A stretch of 45,919 bases of DNA from Cudoniella acicularis (lineage: Eukaryota > Ascomycota > Leotiomycetes > Helotiales > Helotiaceae). A model generated the notes under the pieces. That model did no database searches, was not told the origin of the DNA, and saw only the letters and a list, made by a program, of their open reading frames with translations. Each line of letters starts with the position of its first letter. The stretch's first letter is position 1. Of the stretch, positions 14,095-26,147 are shown piece by piece. The stretch spans positions 1 through 45,919 of the forward strand of contig JAAMPI010000278.1 of assembly GCA_013054445.1 (NCBI GenBank), in the 5' to 3' direction. Made by a program: the position numbers and the translations under genes.

Positions 14095-15698
14095 ATGTCT
14101 TCAATGGGAGAGCCGCCTATTTATTCGATTCAACCGGGACGTACCCTTCACACTCCTCAAACCCCATATAGTGCTGTATGTTTTCGCAAGTCTTGTTCAC
14201 ACAATCATCCGAGTCATTTTTTGTCCGTTTCTAACTTTCAATCAGGTCTCATCCTTCAACTTACCGGTACACTACGATTCATCTCTGATGACACCAGTCA
14301 CCATGTCGGAATCACCATCAGTTCCCACGAAATCACCATCACCCATGCACAAGGAAAAGCGAATCAAGTTATCCCCTTCAGGTGTCTCTCCCAACTATGC
14401 ATTATTTTGTACCGACGAGGACGACTTTGGAGGCGCAAGATATAGCAATGCTCCCATGAAGCACAAAGAAGCTTCAAAGGCAATGCACGCGTCAACTCCG
14501 GAAAGCACGTATCCTGTATCACCATACATTTGCGCTGATCCATATTGGGGCTCGTTTGGAGTCTCCGCAACCCCAGGATCAGCTCGAGATTCAATATCAT
14601 CCCCAACGATGCAACACCAAAGCCCAAATCTCAACTCGGCTGGTAGCGTGAGTAATGACAGTCGGAATTCGCGGCAACCGACACCAGGGCGACAAAGTAC
14701 ATCGAGCTACAGAAGTCACAACCAAGCACCCATCCTCATAGCTCCAAATCCATCAAGTCTTAGGACAAAAGACGGAAGCGGCAGCAGCTACCGACAAAAT
14801 TCCGTGCATTCGAATCAGTCTTCAACACCACGCTCTCAGGGACCTCCACAGGGTCAATTTCTAGACCAAGGCCACCAATCTATGATCCCTTCTTACTCCT
14901 CTATTTCTTCAGGAAGCAAGAAGCGCAAAACTCCAGACAGCAGTCTAGAGAGTGAAGTTACTCTCTCTGGCGAGGTCAGCTTCGAAGAACAGCTGCTGCT
15001 TCAACTCACGGACCAAGATCAACTTCCCTGGAAGGAAGTCATGAGCCGTTTCAACGAGCGGACGGGGAAGAATATGAAAGTTCCGGCACTACAGATGCGG
15101 AAGAAGCGCTTGATAGAGCGCCTAAGGGTATGGACTTCCACTGAGGTACCGCTTCATTCAGCCTGTTGCTGCCCCTCTCCGCACTTTCTACTTGAAAAAA
15201 AACTAACAGGTTTTACAGGAACGAGCTCTGGATATAGCATGGGAGGACTACGAGAGATCCCGCTGGGAACAGATTTCCAAGGACATGCTCAAGCATGGTT
15301 GTGCTGAGCGCTGGACCAAGGAAGCCGTCCAACGGAAATGGAATGAGATGCATCCCAACTCGTATCCCTCTCACAATCCAGTCTCTCACTCCGATTACCT
15401 CCTAGAATACAGCTACAACAACACGCGTTCGCATTCTCCAAACTCCATCTCTACCTCAACACCCACGGGACCGGGGTTGTCTGTGACAGCGTCGGCCGTG
15501 AGCACCGTCACCATGGACGAAGTCCGCAGCCGCGCAGATAGTGACGCGAGCGCACAGCTGCAAATACACAAGCAACAAGCGCGCATGATGTTCGAGCAGC
15601 AACCTCATCCCCAGCAACAGTCCCAGCGACCGTCCTCCCAACACCGTAATAGCTGGGGATCATCACCAATATCGAGCGCTCAAGTTTCCAGGGCCTAA
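14095..15698 (+). CDS. Protein with two Myb/SANT-like segments, putative DNA-binding
   Basis: A 486-aa protein from exons 14095-14175, 14246-15145 and 15219-15698. The introns are 70 and 73 bp, both with CTAAC branch points near the acceptor. Residues 1-270 are low-complexity, rich in Ser, Gln and Pro, with a basic KKRK nuclear-targeting-like cluster near 260. Residues about 273-320 form a helical unit (FEEQLLLQLTDQDQLPWKEV) ending in a basic LQMRKKRLIERL helix. A second unit at about 322-375 starts at VWTSTEERALDIAWEDYERS, crosses the second splice site and ends in AVQRKWNEM. Tryptophan spacing and basic third helices fit Myb/SANT-like DNA binding. The tail is Gln/His-rich. Function and targets are unknown. 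The upstream GC-rich repeats suggest a long regulated leader. Confidence 0.82.
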
Positions 15699-16447
15699 TT
15701 TTCCACCCTCACCCTCACTTATATCTGATATTTAGTCGATTTTCGTCGTTTTATTATACCATGAATTTTTCGCTTTATTTTTACTCTTCTATTTATTGCC
15801 ATTATTCGGCGGAGGCGGCTACCTGCCCATTCATCTATTTATTTGCCTGTTTTTACTATCGCACAGCCGCTTCTTTGATTTGTTTGATCCCTTTACATGA
15901 TACGAGCAATGCGAGCGAGCGATACCACGTTTTTCCTTTACTCGTCTGGGATCGGGATCGGGACTAGGATGGGCTTGGCGGGATGGAACGGCAGGCGGCA
16001 TAGGAGTCATTATATCATATCATATCTTTATGTTACGTTACATCATCATACCTTTACATTATACGTACAGCGGCAAGCAAAGCAAGCGCATTATTTATTG
16101 GAATTTGGAGGAAAAGAAAGTACACATGGGAAACCAGGATTGTGGATTGGAATCATAAAATAGGAAAAAAATAGCTTCATGAAACCGTACGGTACATTAT
16201 GGTACATACGTGTTTTAGAGAGAGTATAGAATCATAGACTCTTTACAGTACCCATCTACGTATACAGATGAGATGAAAGCAACGAATAAGTAGGCGGGTC
16301 TTGCTTGTTTTTAAGGGGTTTTTCTTTTTTCTTTTTTTTTTGTACAATTAATGATTACGATTATGGCTTCACCGGATACAACTCTCCTTTTATAGGAAGA
16401 ATATCTAGAATCCATTTATTTATCGAGGAATCTCTACTTGTCTCTAA

Positions 16448-16500
16448 CACAAACAACATCAGTAACATCAATAACATCAGTAACATTAGTAACATCAGAA
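16448..16500. repeat. AACATCAGT 9-bp tandem repeat
   Basis: Five or six imperfect copies of a 9-bp AACATCAGT/AATAACATC unit. A frame across it would encode Ile/Thr/Ser/Asn repeats, but it is embedded in other microsatellites and lacks any domain. Confidence 0.8.
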
Positions 16501-16548
16501 TCAGCGAGCGACAGTAACAGCGAGAGAAAGCAACACAGCCTCCGCTGC

Positions 16549-16573
16549 TCACTCACTCACTCACTCACTTACT
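16549..16573. repeat. CTCA tetranucleotide microsatellite
   Basis: Six consecutive CTCA/CACT units ending in a CTTA variant, in the repeat-rich stretch downstream of the Myb-like gene. Confidence 0.85.
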
Positions 16574-16703
16574 CCCCACACATACAAACTTCAATCCAAA
16601 AGGATTCTCCACAAACAGGACACGACACAAACACCAAACCAAACCAACCATCTCGATCTCACCTAACAATCGGCCGGCACACCATCTCCCAAAAAAAACA
16701 CAA

Positions 16704-16800
16704 TCTCATCTCATCTCACCAACCCAACCCAACCCAACCCCACCCTCTCATCGACCATCTCATCTCATCTCATCTCATCTCATCATATCCCATCTCATCT
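16704..16800. repeat. CATCT and CCAAC pentanucleotide repeats
   Basis: Copies of CTCAT/CATCT at 16704-16718 and 16754-16800 flank a run of four CCAAC units at about 16719-16741. The CCAAC run resembles telomeric TTAGGG complement only superficially: it has period 5, not 6. Confidence 0.85.
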
Positions 16801-19800
16801 ATACCAACTACCAACCTAACTCGCTTTAAATCAATTCAACGCAACTCAGCCCTACCGCAACATCCCGTAATATACGTACCTAGAAACTTATCGAAGCCCT
16901 AACGCCCCGCCCGCCAGCCAGCCGCTCATCCGTTACCCATCCGAACCCGTTTGAAGTTACGAGCAATGCGAAATTCTGGTAAGGGACGTGCGCGCGTCAA
17001 GGTAAGGTAAGGGAGGGGAATGTAAGGTAAAATACCGGTAGATCACTAGCATGAGGCAGGTATTAAGCATGAGCATCAAGCATTGAAGCCTCTTCTAAAA
17101 AACACAGACACAGACGCTCAAGTTACACAAACACACAGACAATTTCCCCTTTCCCCTTTTCCCGTCCCATCATTCTCACCTCATTCCATCCCATGATTCT
17201 CCACAAAGTAGAAACACCTACTTCCCGACCTCCCGACCGTGAAAGCAAGCCAAGCCAGGGCAAAGCTCACAATCAGCCACACCTAAAACAGCATCAACCC
17301 ACGAGGCAAGGGAACCAATTAATTAATTAACCCCTGAAAATGAAGAAACGGGGCCTGTTTGTTAGCTTGTTGCAAGAGAGCAAGACATCACCCACAGCAC
17401 AGAGCGCAGAGCACAGCCCTATTGCGCCGTGCACCCGAGACGAGACGTTTTGGCCACGAGGATGGGGGTGGTCGGCGGCGGGCGGCGTCTTACCTGCAAA
17501 AAACCGCAAGGTACGAAAGAGCTGTTGTCGTGTTGGGTTTTCTGTTGGTGTTTGTTGTGAAAATGTAATGCTAAAAGGAAAGTAGCCGAGCAAGCGAGCA
17601 ACGTTGCTGTAGCCACTAGCCAGCGTGCAAATAAATTTAAGCGATCAAGATTCAGGAGAGAGGCAAAGCAAAAAGCATCCTAGAGAATAGCCGTGCTGTG
17701 TGTGTGCTGTGCGACCGTGGCTTGCTTGCTTGGCATAAGTAAACGAGCTATGAGACCAGGAAGATGAAGGATTGGATGGCGGATGTGTGGACGGGCGCTT
17801 ATTTTGCCGGAGGAACGATAACCAAGCTCATTTCTTTGGTTGGGCGCTTTTTTTCCATCTCCGCCTTTCCTCGGAAGGTTGTCCGGATGCCATGCAGGAA
17901 GAGAAACGCGGTGTGCAATAGAAGTGAACCGAGGTCAGCATATACCGGATATTATTCCGAAATAACCTTACCTCATGTAATACAAGGTTATGGTATTAGC
18001 TAGCAAGATTGTTTTCAAAGTTTATTGTAGTCAATTAAGTAAACGTGGGATGGCACCCTAAATGCAAGTTAAAACGTGTGATAGAAGCTCTTTCGTGTAA
18101 TGTCACTCAACCTTAAAATTCCTCCAAACCCTGACAGCTTAGGGCAGACAGGCTGGGTTGGGCTTACGGTTCAACCGATATGACCGGTGCATTTTTTCTG
18201 AAGGGAAGGGGCCGAGAAGTCTGACAGAGGCTTTCCATGCAAGTCATCTCATCGTGTCGAATCCTCTGTGGAGTGGAGGCGGGCGGACTGTGCGGAGCCC
18301 ACGACGGGTGGGACGTGCAGTTACGAGAGACGGGCCCTACCTGGGCCAACCGAATGTCGAAGCTGATTGTTTCAGGATTTAGCTCCCTGACTGGGCTGAA
18401 TTCGAGGCTGTGAATGTACCCTCGTGTCACCGCATTCAAGTCAGTTAAACGTTTCAAAGGAATATTATACTGCTTCTATCCCAAAATATCAAATGCTACG
18501 AGGCATTGTTTAAATCTGGGCTTGAGATAAGAGACAGGAATACGAGGCCCACCTTGTAAGGATTGTGCTCTGCCATTCTCGTCATTTCTCAATATCTCGA
18601 GCGGGGGCTTGTGATTGGCTGAAATCAAAAGAATATAACCGGAAATTTTTGTCTCTCTTATCCCGGACCCGTGATGAGGGATCAAGATCCCTGACTCAAT
18701 AATTGTGAGAGTGCTTACAAATGTGGATTACTATTTATTCATGTCAAAAATCCACGCGGAGCCCAGTCACTTACATAAAATTCGCCTCTACAGGGTAAGG
18801 GCGAGGTTGTAGCACGTTTCGTAAAGAGTATAGCACCGAACCACCTTCTATTCTATCCGAAAGCTACCTGGTTCGAGCAAGGATCCAGCGACCTGTGTCT
18901 GGTTGACTGAATGATCGTGTCGATGTTTTTGACATAATACTGAATTTCTGTGATATGGGAAGTCGGGGATGTTGAGGAAGGACAATCATCAAATTTGATT
19001 GGGAATTAATCTTTTTGGGCCAGTATGGCGACCACTCTCCTGCCCTGGTTGACGAACCTTGAAGCTTTCCAACATATTGCGCCGTAACGCAGCAGCAGCC
19101 CTATGAAGGTGTAGAATTATCAGAGTGTATCAACTGTCACAAGAGATCGCCACACTGGCGAATCTGCTAGTATTTAAGCAACCATCCTTCCGTCATATTG
19201 CCATTTTGGTAAGTAGACCTTTCGCCTCCTGGAGTAAGGTCTGGAATTAGAATTGAAGATGAAGCGTCGGATAAAGCAAATAGGCTTATGTGAAAGTACT
19301 CAAGAGCTTGCAGGGTTCGCTGATATGGTCGTGATCCTTCTTCTGGAAGTGGTTGAACTGTGCTTCATACCTGCAGATTGACCCCTGACTTATGCCTCGA
19401 GTTGCATTTTTAAAAAAAAGAATTGCCTAAAATGCCATGTGGTACTTTATGTTAAGCTTAGGTCGAGACACTTGCTTGACTTGCATGTACTCCATTATTT
19501 GGGAAGCTCGTGGGAACCCCAGCGCGTCACTTGACTTGGTAAGCGCCACGAGGTCAACAAGCTGGTGAAAATTTTAAGTTCTGACGGCAGGTGAGACAAG
19601 ACGAATAACATCTAGATGCGTGTATGGCTCCGTTCAATGCATGTCGTCGAGCATGGTTTGCCGCGTGTTCTGTTGAGAGTTGAAATTTGAACCAGGGGTA
19701 TCAAAAACAGGAAGCAGGAAGAAGTGATGAGAAAGCATTGCATAGCATCAATCAAGCAGGGAGGGCAGGCAGCGAGGCGAGGTATTCAGCAGTTAAGCGC

Positions 19801-22800
19801 CCTCTCTCCTCAACGAAGGCCCACTTTACCAGTGTTGAGTATTAAGTTTACGGTGATGGGTCAAGACAGACATTTCCCTCTCGTCGGCGTAAAGAATTTT
19901 CTCCCTGGAGCTGTTGACCTGCCCTCCGCCCCGCACCACTCCACAACTGCACCAGACAACCCTTGTGCTTGGGATTGGGTTGTAGTGAGATGAGACATAG
20001 AGTACAGCACTGTGTGGGAGAAAAACTGCGCCGCCATGGCTTAGATTGAGAAGATTGATAGGATGGAAAGGATGGATTGGGGAGCCAGTTAGAGAAATAC
20101 GTTGAAGTGCCGAGATGTGAAGCCCCCCTTTTGCCTAGCATACAGATCAGCCACTGATCGAGATTCGAGGGAGTTTCCTCTAGCGTGTTCTTCAGAGAAG
20201 GAAGTAGGTATAGATGTGTGATGGGGGCGTCGTTATAACAGCGGAGCGGTTCTAGAATCGAAGAGGTTCAGGCCGCGAAGCCACGAATTGTTGGTTGGAG
20301 ACCAACAACGGGATCGCTGATGTTGGCAGAGAGGGAGCTCGAATTATTCTGAGAGAGGAAGTTCTGGATGCGGTGTGTGAGTGAATGTAGATTTTGGTCT
20401 CCATGTCGAAGTTTCTGGGGGGTTTTCTTACCTATTCTTTCAAGAGAATCCTGTTCGTGTATACTGGAATGTGGGTGCGTCGGTTCCCCTGAGACACCCT
20501 GATTTGAGCCTGTCCGGCGAGAGCCGGCGGGCAGGCACCCTCTCCAGGTTGCGAATCACCAGTAAAATCTACAAAAGTTGTCGAGATGACTTCCCCCCTG
20601 CGGAAAGCTTGATATAGGTTCGAATGAAGTAGCTCTCGTATTCTCTACCTTTCACGAGAAGAGTTCTGAGAGAGCCGGTGTCTTCGAACAGTGAAAGCTT
20701 TAGTCTGAGGCCGGCTTGGTGTAGAGGTCGGAGATGCAAAGTCGAAAGGTTGTGCAGGAAGTGTGTCGCAAGACAAAAGAGCTTCGTTATGGGTTGTGAC
20801 TTCCCTCCAGACATCCCTAACATCACTTGGGAAGGGACACTTGCTAATAGGATAGCCGCAGATGGAAGCTGCTCTCTTGTGTTCCTGCCTATTCCAACTC
20901 CCACCAACAATTGCACCGAGTCCTCGCTCACAGCGTTTCGATTGCACATCTACCGCAGCAAGTCTGCTTAAGAATGGCTTAGTCGGCATCTATCAACATC
21001 TCCTCGAATCGGTACGAATGGACCAAGAGGAAGACATGGCTCAAATCATTGTCGCTTTGCCAGAAGCAAAAGCTGAACACTAGCACGGCTTTAAAAAAAA
21101 AAAAATATACAATTACACTGTCTGTCGAAATTCACGATCTAAAATTGGATTGAAAGGCAAAGGGCATTCGAAGATGTCGTAAGGATAGATCTCTCTCCTT
21201 CTGTGAGTGCCTCTCCTTGGATTTGCGCACTCTCGTACGAAAATCGCAAAATTGACGGTAGAATCTGACTGCCGCAAGATAGGTAGACAAGCAGCAAGAC
21301 AGTCGATATTCCCCTATTGGCGAGAGGACGTCGATATTCGGAGGGCCAATGTCTTGTGTTGTGTTGAACATCTGTGCGAGTTAATTTAATCCACGAGTTC
21401 TGGATCGCAGAAAACGCTTCTCTTAGGTTCGTGGAACATCCGAGAACCAAGTGTAGAGGAGGAATTGTTTTGAAATACAAGCTCTGGCATTGCGGCCACC
21501 AAAATTCTCATCAAAAAAGCCGCAAAGAGATTGAAAGCTTCGCCTTCACGCCTTGATGAGTTTTTCATTTCTTGGTAAGTTTGTCACATTACCTCCTTGC
21601 TCTGCATGATTGTACACCGATCTGTTCTAAAAGTCTTTAGCAGGCGACCCGAATTAAACACTGCCAAGAACATACCGATATACAAGTCGTGCTCTCGTCT
21701 CACCAATTAAAACCATACAGCGCTACCCGTCTTTCGAAACATCCTCATAATTCAACACTTGTCACTCTCAGAATAGAGAGAGGAGCCAGGGACTTTAAGT
21801 ACTCGTGTGCGTCTGGGACAAATCTATCTCACATCTGTGCGTACCTGATCAATGGGACATAACGCTCTGCTGAGGTTAGCCACCTTTTGCTCAAAGCGTA
21901 GAGACCGACTCATGTTTCAGGGTCATTTTTCTTCCGGTTTCCGCTTGAGCCCACGTATTTGGGAAGTTTCCGAAAATAAATTGGTATTGCTACCCGGAGT
22001 GATGCCTGGGTGCATAAAGATCCATTCCAAATTCCATTTTCGACATATTTCACTTTTTGCCTCTCCTGGTGCGTACACGGTTTTTATCAATTCTCTGGGT
22101 TTTATATCGTGTCGATGAGGTAGCGGTGAATAAAAACCAACCAAGTGGCGTGGTATTGTAAACCTCCTCATCTTTGGGCCGAATGAGAACGAGGAGACCG
22201 ACACGGAGACATCAGGGTTCTGCTATATTTTGTATTGTATCTTTGTCGTGATGCAGCATCCTCTTCCAATACGGATCCGTAGTGGATACCAGGTATGAGG
22301 GCTACATTTTACTGAGATGAAGATAGCAAGTAACGACGTGGCGAGGTCTTGGAGGACCGTGGTGTTGAAGAACCCATTTCACGAACAGCTTGAACTCCGT
22401 TTTGCGATCCAGTGTCTCTCAATTAACAATTGCGCGTGCGAATCGATGTATCCTTGAGGGAGAGGTATATCTTCGAGTAATTCATACTTAAAGCGGCGAC
22501 AATTGTTTTCGCGGTACCTAGGTACATACTCACAATATCAAGTGTTGTGAGAAGAAATGTGCTCCAGCGTCTCGGCATTCGGAGCCGACCCGCAGCCGGC
22601 TCGGTCCTAGGTTTCCGGGCCGATATTATTCGGCATTCATTGGACTTCCCAAGAAAAGGGGGTTCCATAATATAAGCGAAAAGAATACCCAACCGTCAAG
22701 CGACAGGACTATTTCTGGTTCTTTTCTCACAAGTTTTTCAAATTAAGTGTGTTAAAGCTTTTGTTTAGAGTGCTCTGCAAACCCTTGTGCACGTTGATTA

Positions 22801-23557
22801 TGCTGGCGTTTTCGGGGCGCTTCATTGACAGCGCATCAAATAAGAAACGTCCCGAGAGACTGGAAGCGCGCACAGTCATCAAATCTTACGACGCGCTTGG
22901 GAATTTCTTCCCCTTTCACACACATATGCACATCCTTCAACCTTTATTTTTAATGTTGCATAGCATTTGAGAATACGCGCCGAGCACCACGTACCAGAAC
23001 TGCATGGTGACAATCTCGTCAGCCCATCGTGCTCTTGAATTCCGAAGCTCTGGGACGTGTCACGTACATCCCCTTTCCTCCACATGTTTTGTATGTCATT
23101 CTTACCATGTGTAACGCAATGCAATCCTTTGAGCCGGCGTGCTGGGATAGAAAGAGACCGCCACAAATTTTTATCTCCACACCTCTTGTTATCTACAGTG
23201 CCATCTTATGTCAATCTAACGCAGATAGCTGCAACAAATGTATCTGACGAGAGAGTCGCATGTTGCAAATCAAGAGGATGAGCATCACGGATGTATTTTT
23301 CTAGGGACAAGGTTTTCCGGAGAACAATACTTCCGATTATTGGAATAATTTCTTGGCTAGAACCCCTTTTTGTGCTTGTAATTTTTTTACATCGAGGCAC
23401 TCTAGCAGTCTGCCATCGATTCTGGCGTTGTGATACTAACTTGAAGCCAAGGGTCTTCATTTTGAAAGTGGTGAAACCCCATTTACTCTTGATGCATGAG
23501 GTGGTGAGTCCAAAAATCTCACGACTCTCGCCTCGCATCGTGAGTACTTTTCTCTCT

Positions 23558-25576
23558 TCAACCTTCACCCCTGTTCTCAAATCGAAACATTTTTGCACTC
23601 TTAAGCTTTACCAGTAACTGCGGTACACCAACCGCAAGTCCTATCATGGTCACGAAGAAGCACACAGTCACAAACGCATTCTGAAAATCCGTATTGCTGA
23701 CGAGCACAAGCCAGCACACAACGAATATCACACCCAAAGCGATCAAGGAGCCCATCCAGACCAAGAATTTCGTCAAAGAGAAGCCTTGCATGGTGTGAAT
23801 GCTCCAGCCTTCGCAGCCCATTTCATAAGATAGAGGAAGGTTGCATTTCTTTGGCATTAGCTGGAGCGTTGTCGCTATGTTGGATTCTATTCCGTTGCCG
23901 TGCATACCCGCCATGATTTGCTTGGCTGCGATATCCATGTGGACTTCTTCTGTGTTTGTGAGCGAATATTCGTATTCTTCTGAGGGAAGGTTGACGTGTG
24001 GCGGTAAGCCTTGTCCGAGTCTAGCAACCTCGTCGGAGGAGGTGAAGACGCGGGTGAACTGGTGGTTTGGTCAGCATTCTAGTTCTGCTTGGAAGAGAGA
24101 GTGGTCTACCTTGATGAATTCCACATCAACGCAAGTTTTCCACGATAACCATTTGCCCTTGAAGCCGCGAATGGTGTTGAATGTCTTGAGCAAGTGTTTG
24201 AAGAAGGTCACGTCGTCTGATATCTCGCCATCGAGGCTCAATGAGCTGACTCGTGATGGCGCGCTCTGACCAGGATTTGTTGACGCACCAGTAGACGCAG
24301 CGAGGATTGGGATTTTGAAACCGCAGTGCTTGAGTTTGCTGTTGCATCTACTGCTGGTGCACTGATCCACCTTTTCTTTTGCAATTTTCCGCGACTCGAC
24401 TGACCAGAGGTTGGAGTATCTAAGTGAGAATTACCGGTATTAGACGAAAGTTTCTCTTGAGCCGTATTGCTGTTCTTCCTCTTTGAAGCTTGTGCATCCC
24501 AGCCGTTTTATCTGAATTGCTCTGCAATACTGTGAGGGACGTCTATATTTAGCATCCGGCTGCAAAATTGCTAGACTCGTTAGTTTAGGTCTATTATCGC
24601 ATTTTGGATGCTAGGATAAGATGGTTTTGCTGGAAGGAGAACCCACAAACCATAATATTCTTGCATACCCAGGTGGACAAGCTTTCCGGGGAGGGGAAAG
24701 TGGACGCCAGCCTATAGCACCTCCAACAAGCTTTTCAACAACCGTTTTGATGTTGTCTACAGGTGATGGGGAAATCACGTATTCGGCGCTGGTAAATTGC
24801 ATTGGTCCAATATCAGTCAAAACCATAAAACAGCGGTCCCAAATCATAGATGAAGGAGACTTGAAATTGCCACGGCCTTCTAGCAAAATCTCAACAGCAG
24901 CAAGTATTGCTGTATAGACTGCGATTCCTACGATACTGACTGCGACTGCTAGCCAAATGTCATCAACAAGTGATTCTGTATAAACTGCAAGTGTTGCGAT
25001 ATAGATTAAGACTGCTAGCCGAATCTCAACATCAATTGTTGCTATATAAAATGCGAGTAGTGCGATACGGACTTCAACTATTACGATGTAGGCTGTAGGA
25101 AAAGCAAATGCCCGAAGGCACACCAAGTACACTCCCATTGAAAAGCCGAATTTCGATAGCGCAGTAGCCGAAGAGTACTATCTGTACCACGCAGGACTCT
25201 TATGAAGCGACTTCAAAATCGTGGAGGTTACATTAAAAAACAAGAGTATAACAAGAAACAGCAAGGTTGCGTTGATGAAAACAGGAAGAATCTGCGGTCC
25301 AGCACGTGTTAGCTTGCGCCGAGAATAAACTGGCCACTCTTCGTCTCCTATGGAGTCTACACCTTAATTCGCCCAAAGTTAGCAAACAGATGACTTGCAG
25401 CCCAAGTCTGACCCGAAGGGTAAAGCCGCGTAAAGACCCCCCAAAAAAGAAATAGAAGCCACACTTTGCGAAGTAAGGCAATCCCAAATGACTCCTAAAG
25501 AATATTGTGCACACTCCGACCATCCCAAGATGGCGGTGAGACTTTCTTCTAGGGTCATACCCGTGACCCTCGGCAT
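23558..25576 (-). pseudogene. Fungal multi-pass membrane protein, one in-frame stop
   Basis: I read five exons: 25576-25438, 25362-24647, 24559-24531, 24419-24110 and 24058-23558, with introns of 75, 87, 111 and 51 bp and matching phases (565 codons including the terminator). The N-terminus (MTLEESLTAILGWSECAQ) leads to a membrane segment (LPVFINATLLFLVILLF). A TAG at 25180-25178 (codon 108) interrupts the frame before SSATALSKFGFSM. Next come three hydrophobic repeats of 22-23 residues, a conserved-looking block (LTDIGPMQFTSAEYVISP, VVEKLVGGAIGWRPL), a Cys-containing middle and two C-terminal membrane helices after GWSIHTMQGFSLTKFLVW. It resembles ascomycete membrane proteins of unknown function. 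Translation could restart at the Met at 25138, giving 443 aa. Exon 3 is short and the least certain. Either the stop is a real lesion or the exon plan is wrong there. Confidence 0.6.
24887..25090 (-). repeat. Coding tandem repeat: three hydrophobic 22-23-codon units
   Basis: Inside the membrane-protein gene, three consecutive units of about 66-69 bp share the motif CGGCTAGCAGTC / TGGCTAGCAGTC and ends coding for VEI or DDI. The translated units begin YIVIVEVRIALL, RLAVLIYIATLAVY and WLAVAVSIVGIAVY. Each has the length and hydrophobicity of one membrane helix, with acidic residues at the ends. This suggests internal duplication of a helix-sized module. Confidence 0.65.
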
Positions 25577-26147
25577 TGTGACCTTGTGTCAATGGTTGAA
25601 AATTGCTGTCAAAATTCGAGACTAAAGCGCGCCGTGTGAAAAAGTCGTCCTACTTCGATGAAGTCTGAAATAAAAAGATGTTGAAAGAATGAATGATGAT
25701 GACCGATGTCCTGTGGGCGGGAGGCAAAGAAAAAGTCTTATATTCCAGGCTAGTGACTCGGCACTGAGGTTGAGCAAGCCCAAAAGGTGAGGCCTTCAAG
25801 GAGAATCTGCAATATGACTAATCTGAACCCTCCCCCTTCTATTCTCTGGACTCGGTTAAGACGCCTACTGAATGATCTCGAACCAGACCTTTTATCACAA
25901 ATTGTGCGAAAGATTTCTTCTATTCTCAGCTAAAACTATAGAGCAAAATGGAGAAGTTATCAAAGTGGGCGGTAAAAAGCAGAGAATTTCGCGTCTTGCT
26001 AGCCGGGTGATGTGGTGTTGTGTTTTCAATATCCAACTACCCCTTTTCCCCAAAATCCAATTATAAAACAATTCTCTCCAAATTGATATTTCCCAACCTA
26101 AAACTTTACGCCCTCTACGAGCGCTCCCTCTTCTCATATTTCTCCAC
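25577..26147. other. Spacer between two minus-strand genes
   Basis: About 570 bp with no convincing gene. It should contain the promoter of the membrane-protein gene and the 3' flank of the Hsp70-like pseudogene. Small frames on both strands at 25872-26137 lack domains. Confidence 0.5.

Larger units (their letters stand above)
15699..23557. other. Gene-poor interval with simple repeats
   Basis: About 7.9 kb without a defensible gene. The first 500 bases are T-rich and AT-rich, probably the 3' UTR of the Myb-like gene. Simple repeats sit at 16448-16500, 16549-16573 and 16704-16800. From 17.3 to 23.5 kb, open frames are short, lie on both strands and lack domains. A frame at 20678-20971 (+) and the region 22560-22625, which has GC-rich inverted CCGA/TCGG motifs, were examined without a convincing call. 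Confidence 0.5.

Noticed and set aside
16719..16741. CCAACCCAACCC run resembling telomeric repeat
   Set aside because: Period is 5, not the 6-bp CCCTAA of fungal telomeres, and it is internal.
16438..16902. 154-codon plus-strand open frame rich in Ser, Thr and Ile
   Set aside because: It is the translation of microsatellites and has no domain.
18860..18900. GGTTCGAGC-like T-arm suggesting a tRNA
   Set aside because: No matching acceptor stem, anticodon arm or D-arm could be folded on either strand.
20678..21083. Two overlapping plus-strand frames with Cys-rich and helical segments
   Set aside because: No family recognised, no splice sites join them, and the opposite strand is equally open.
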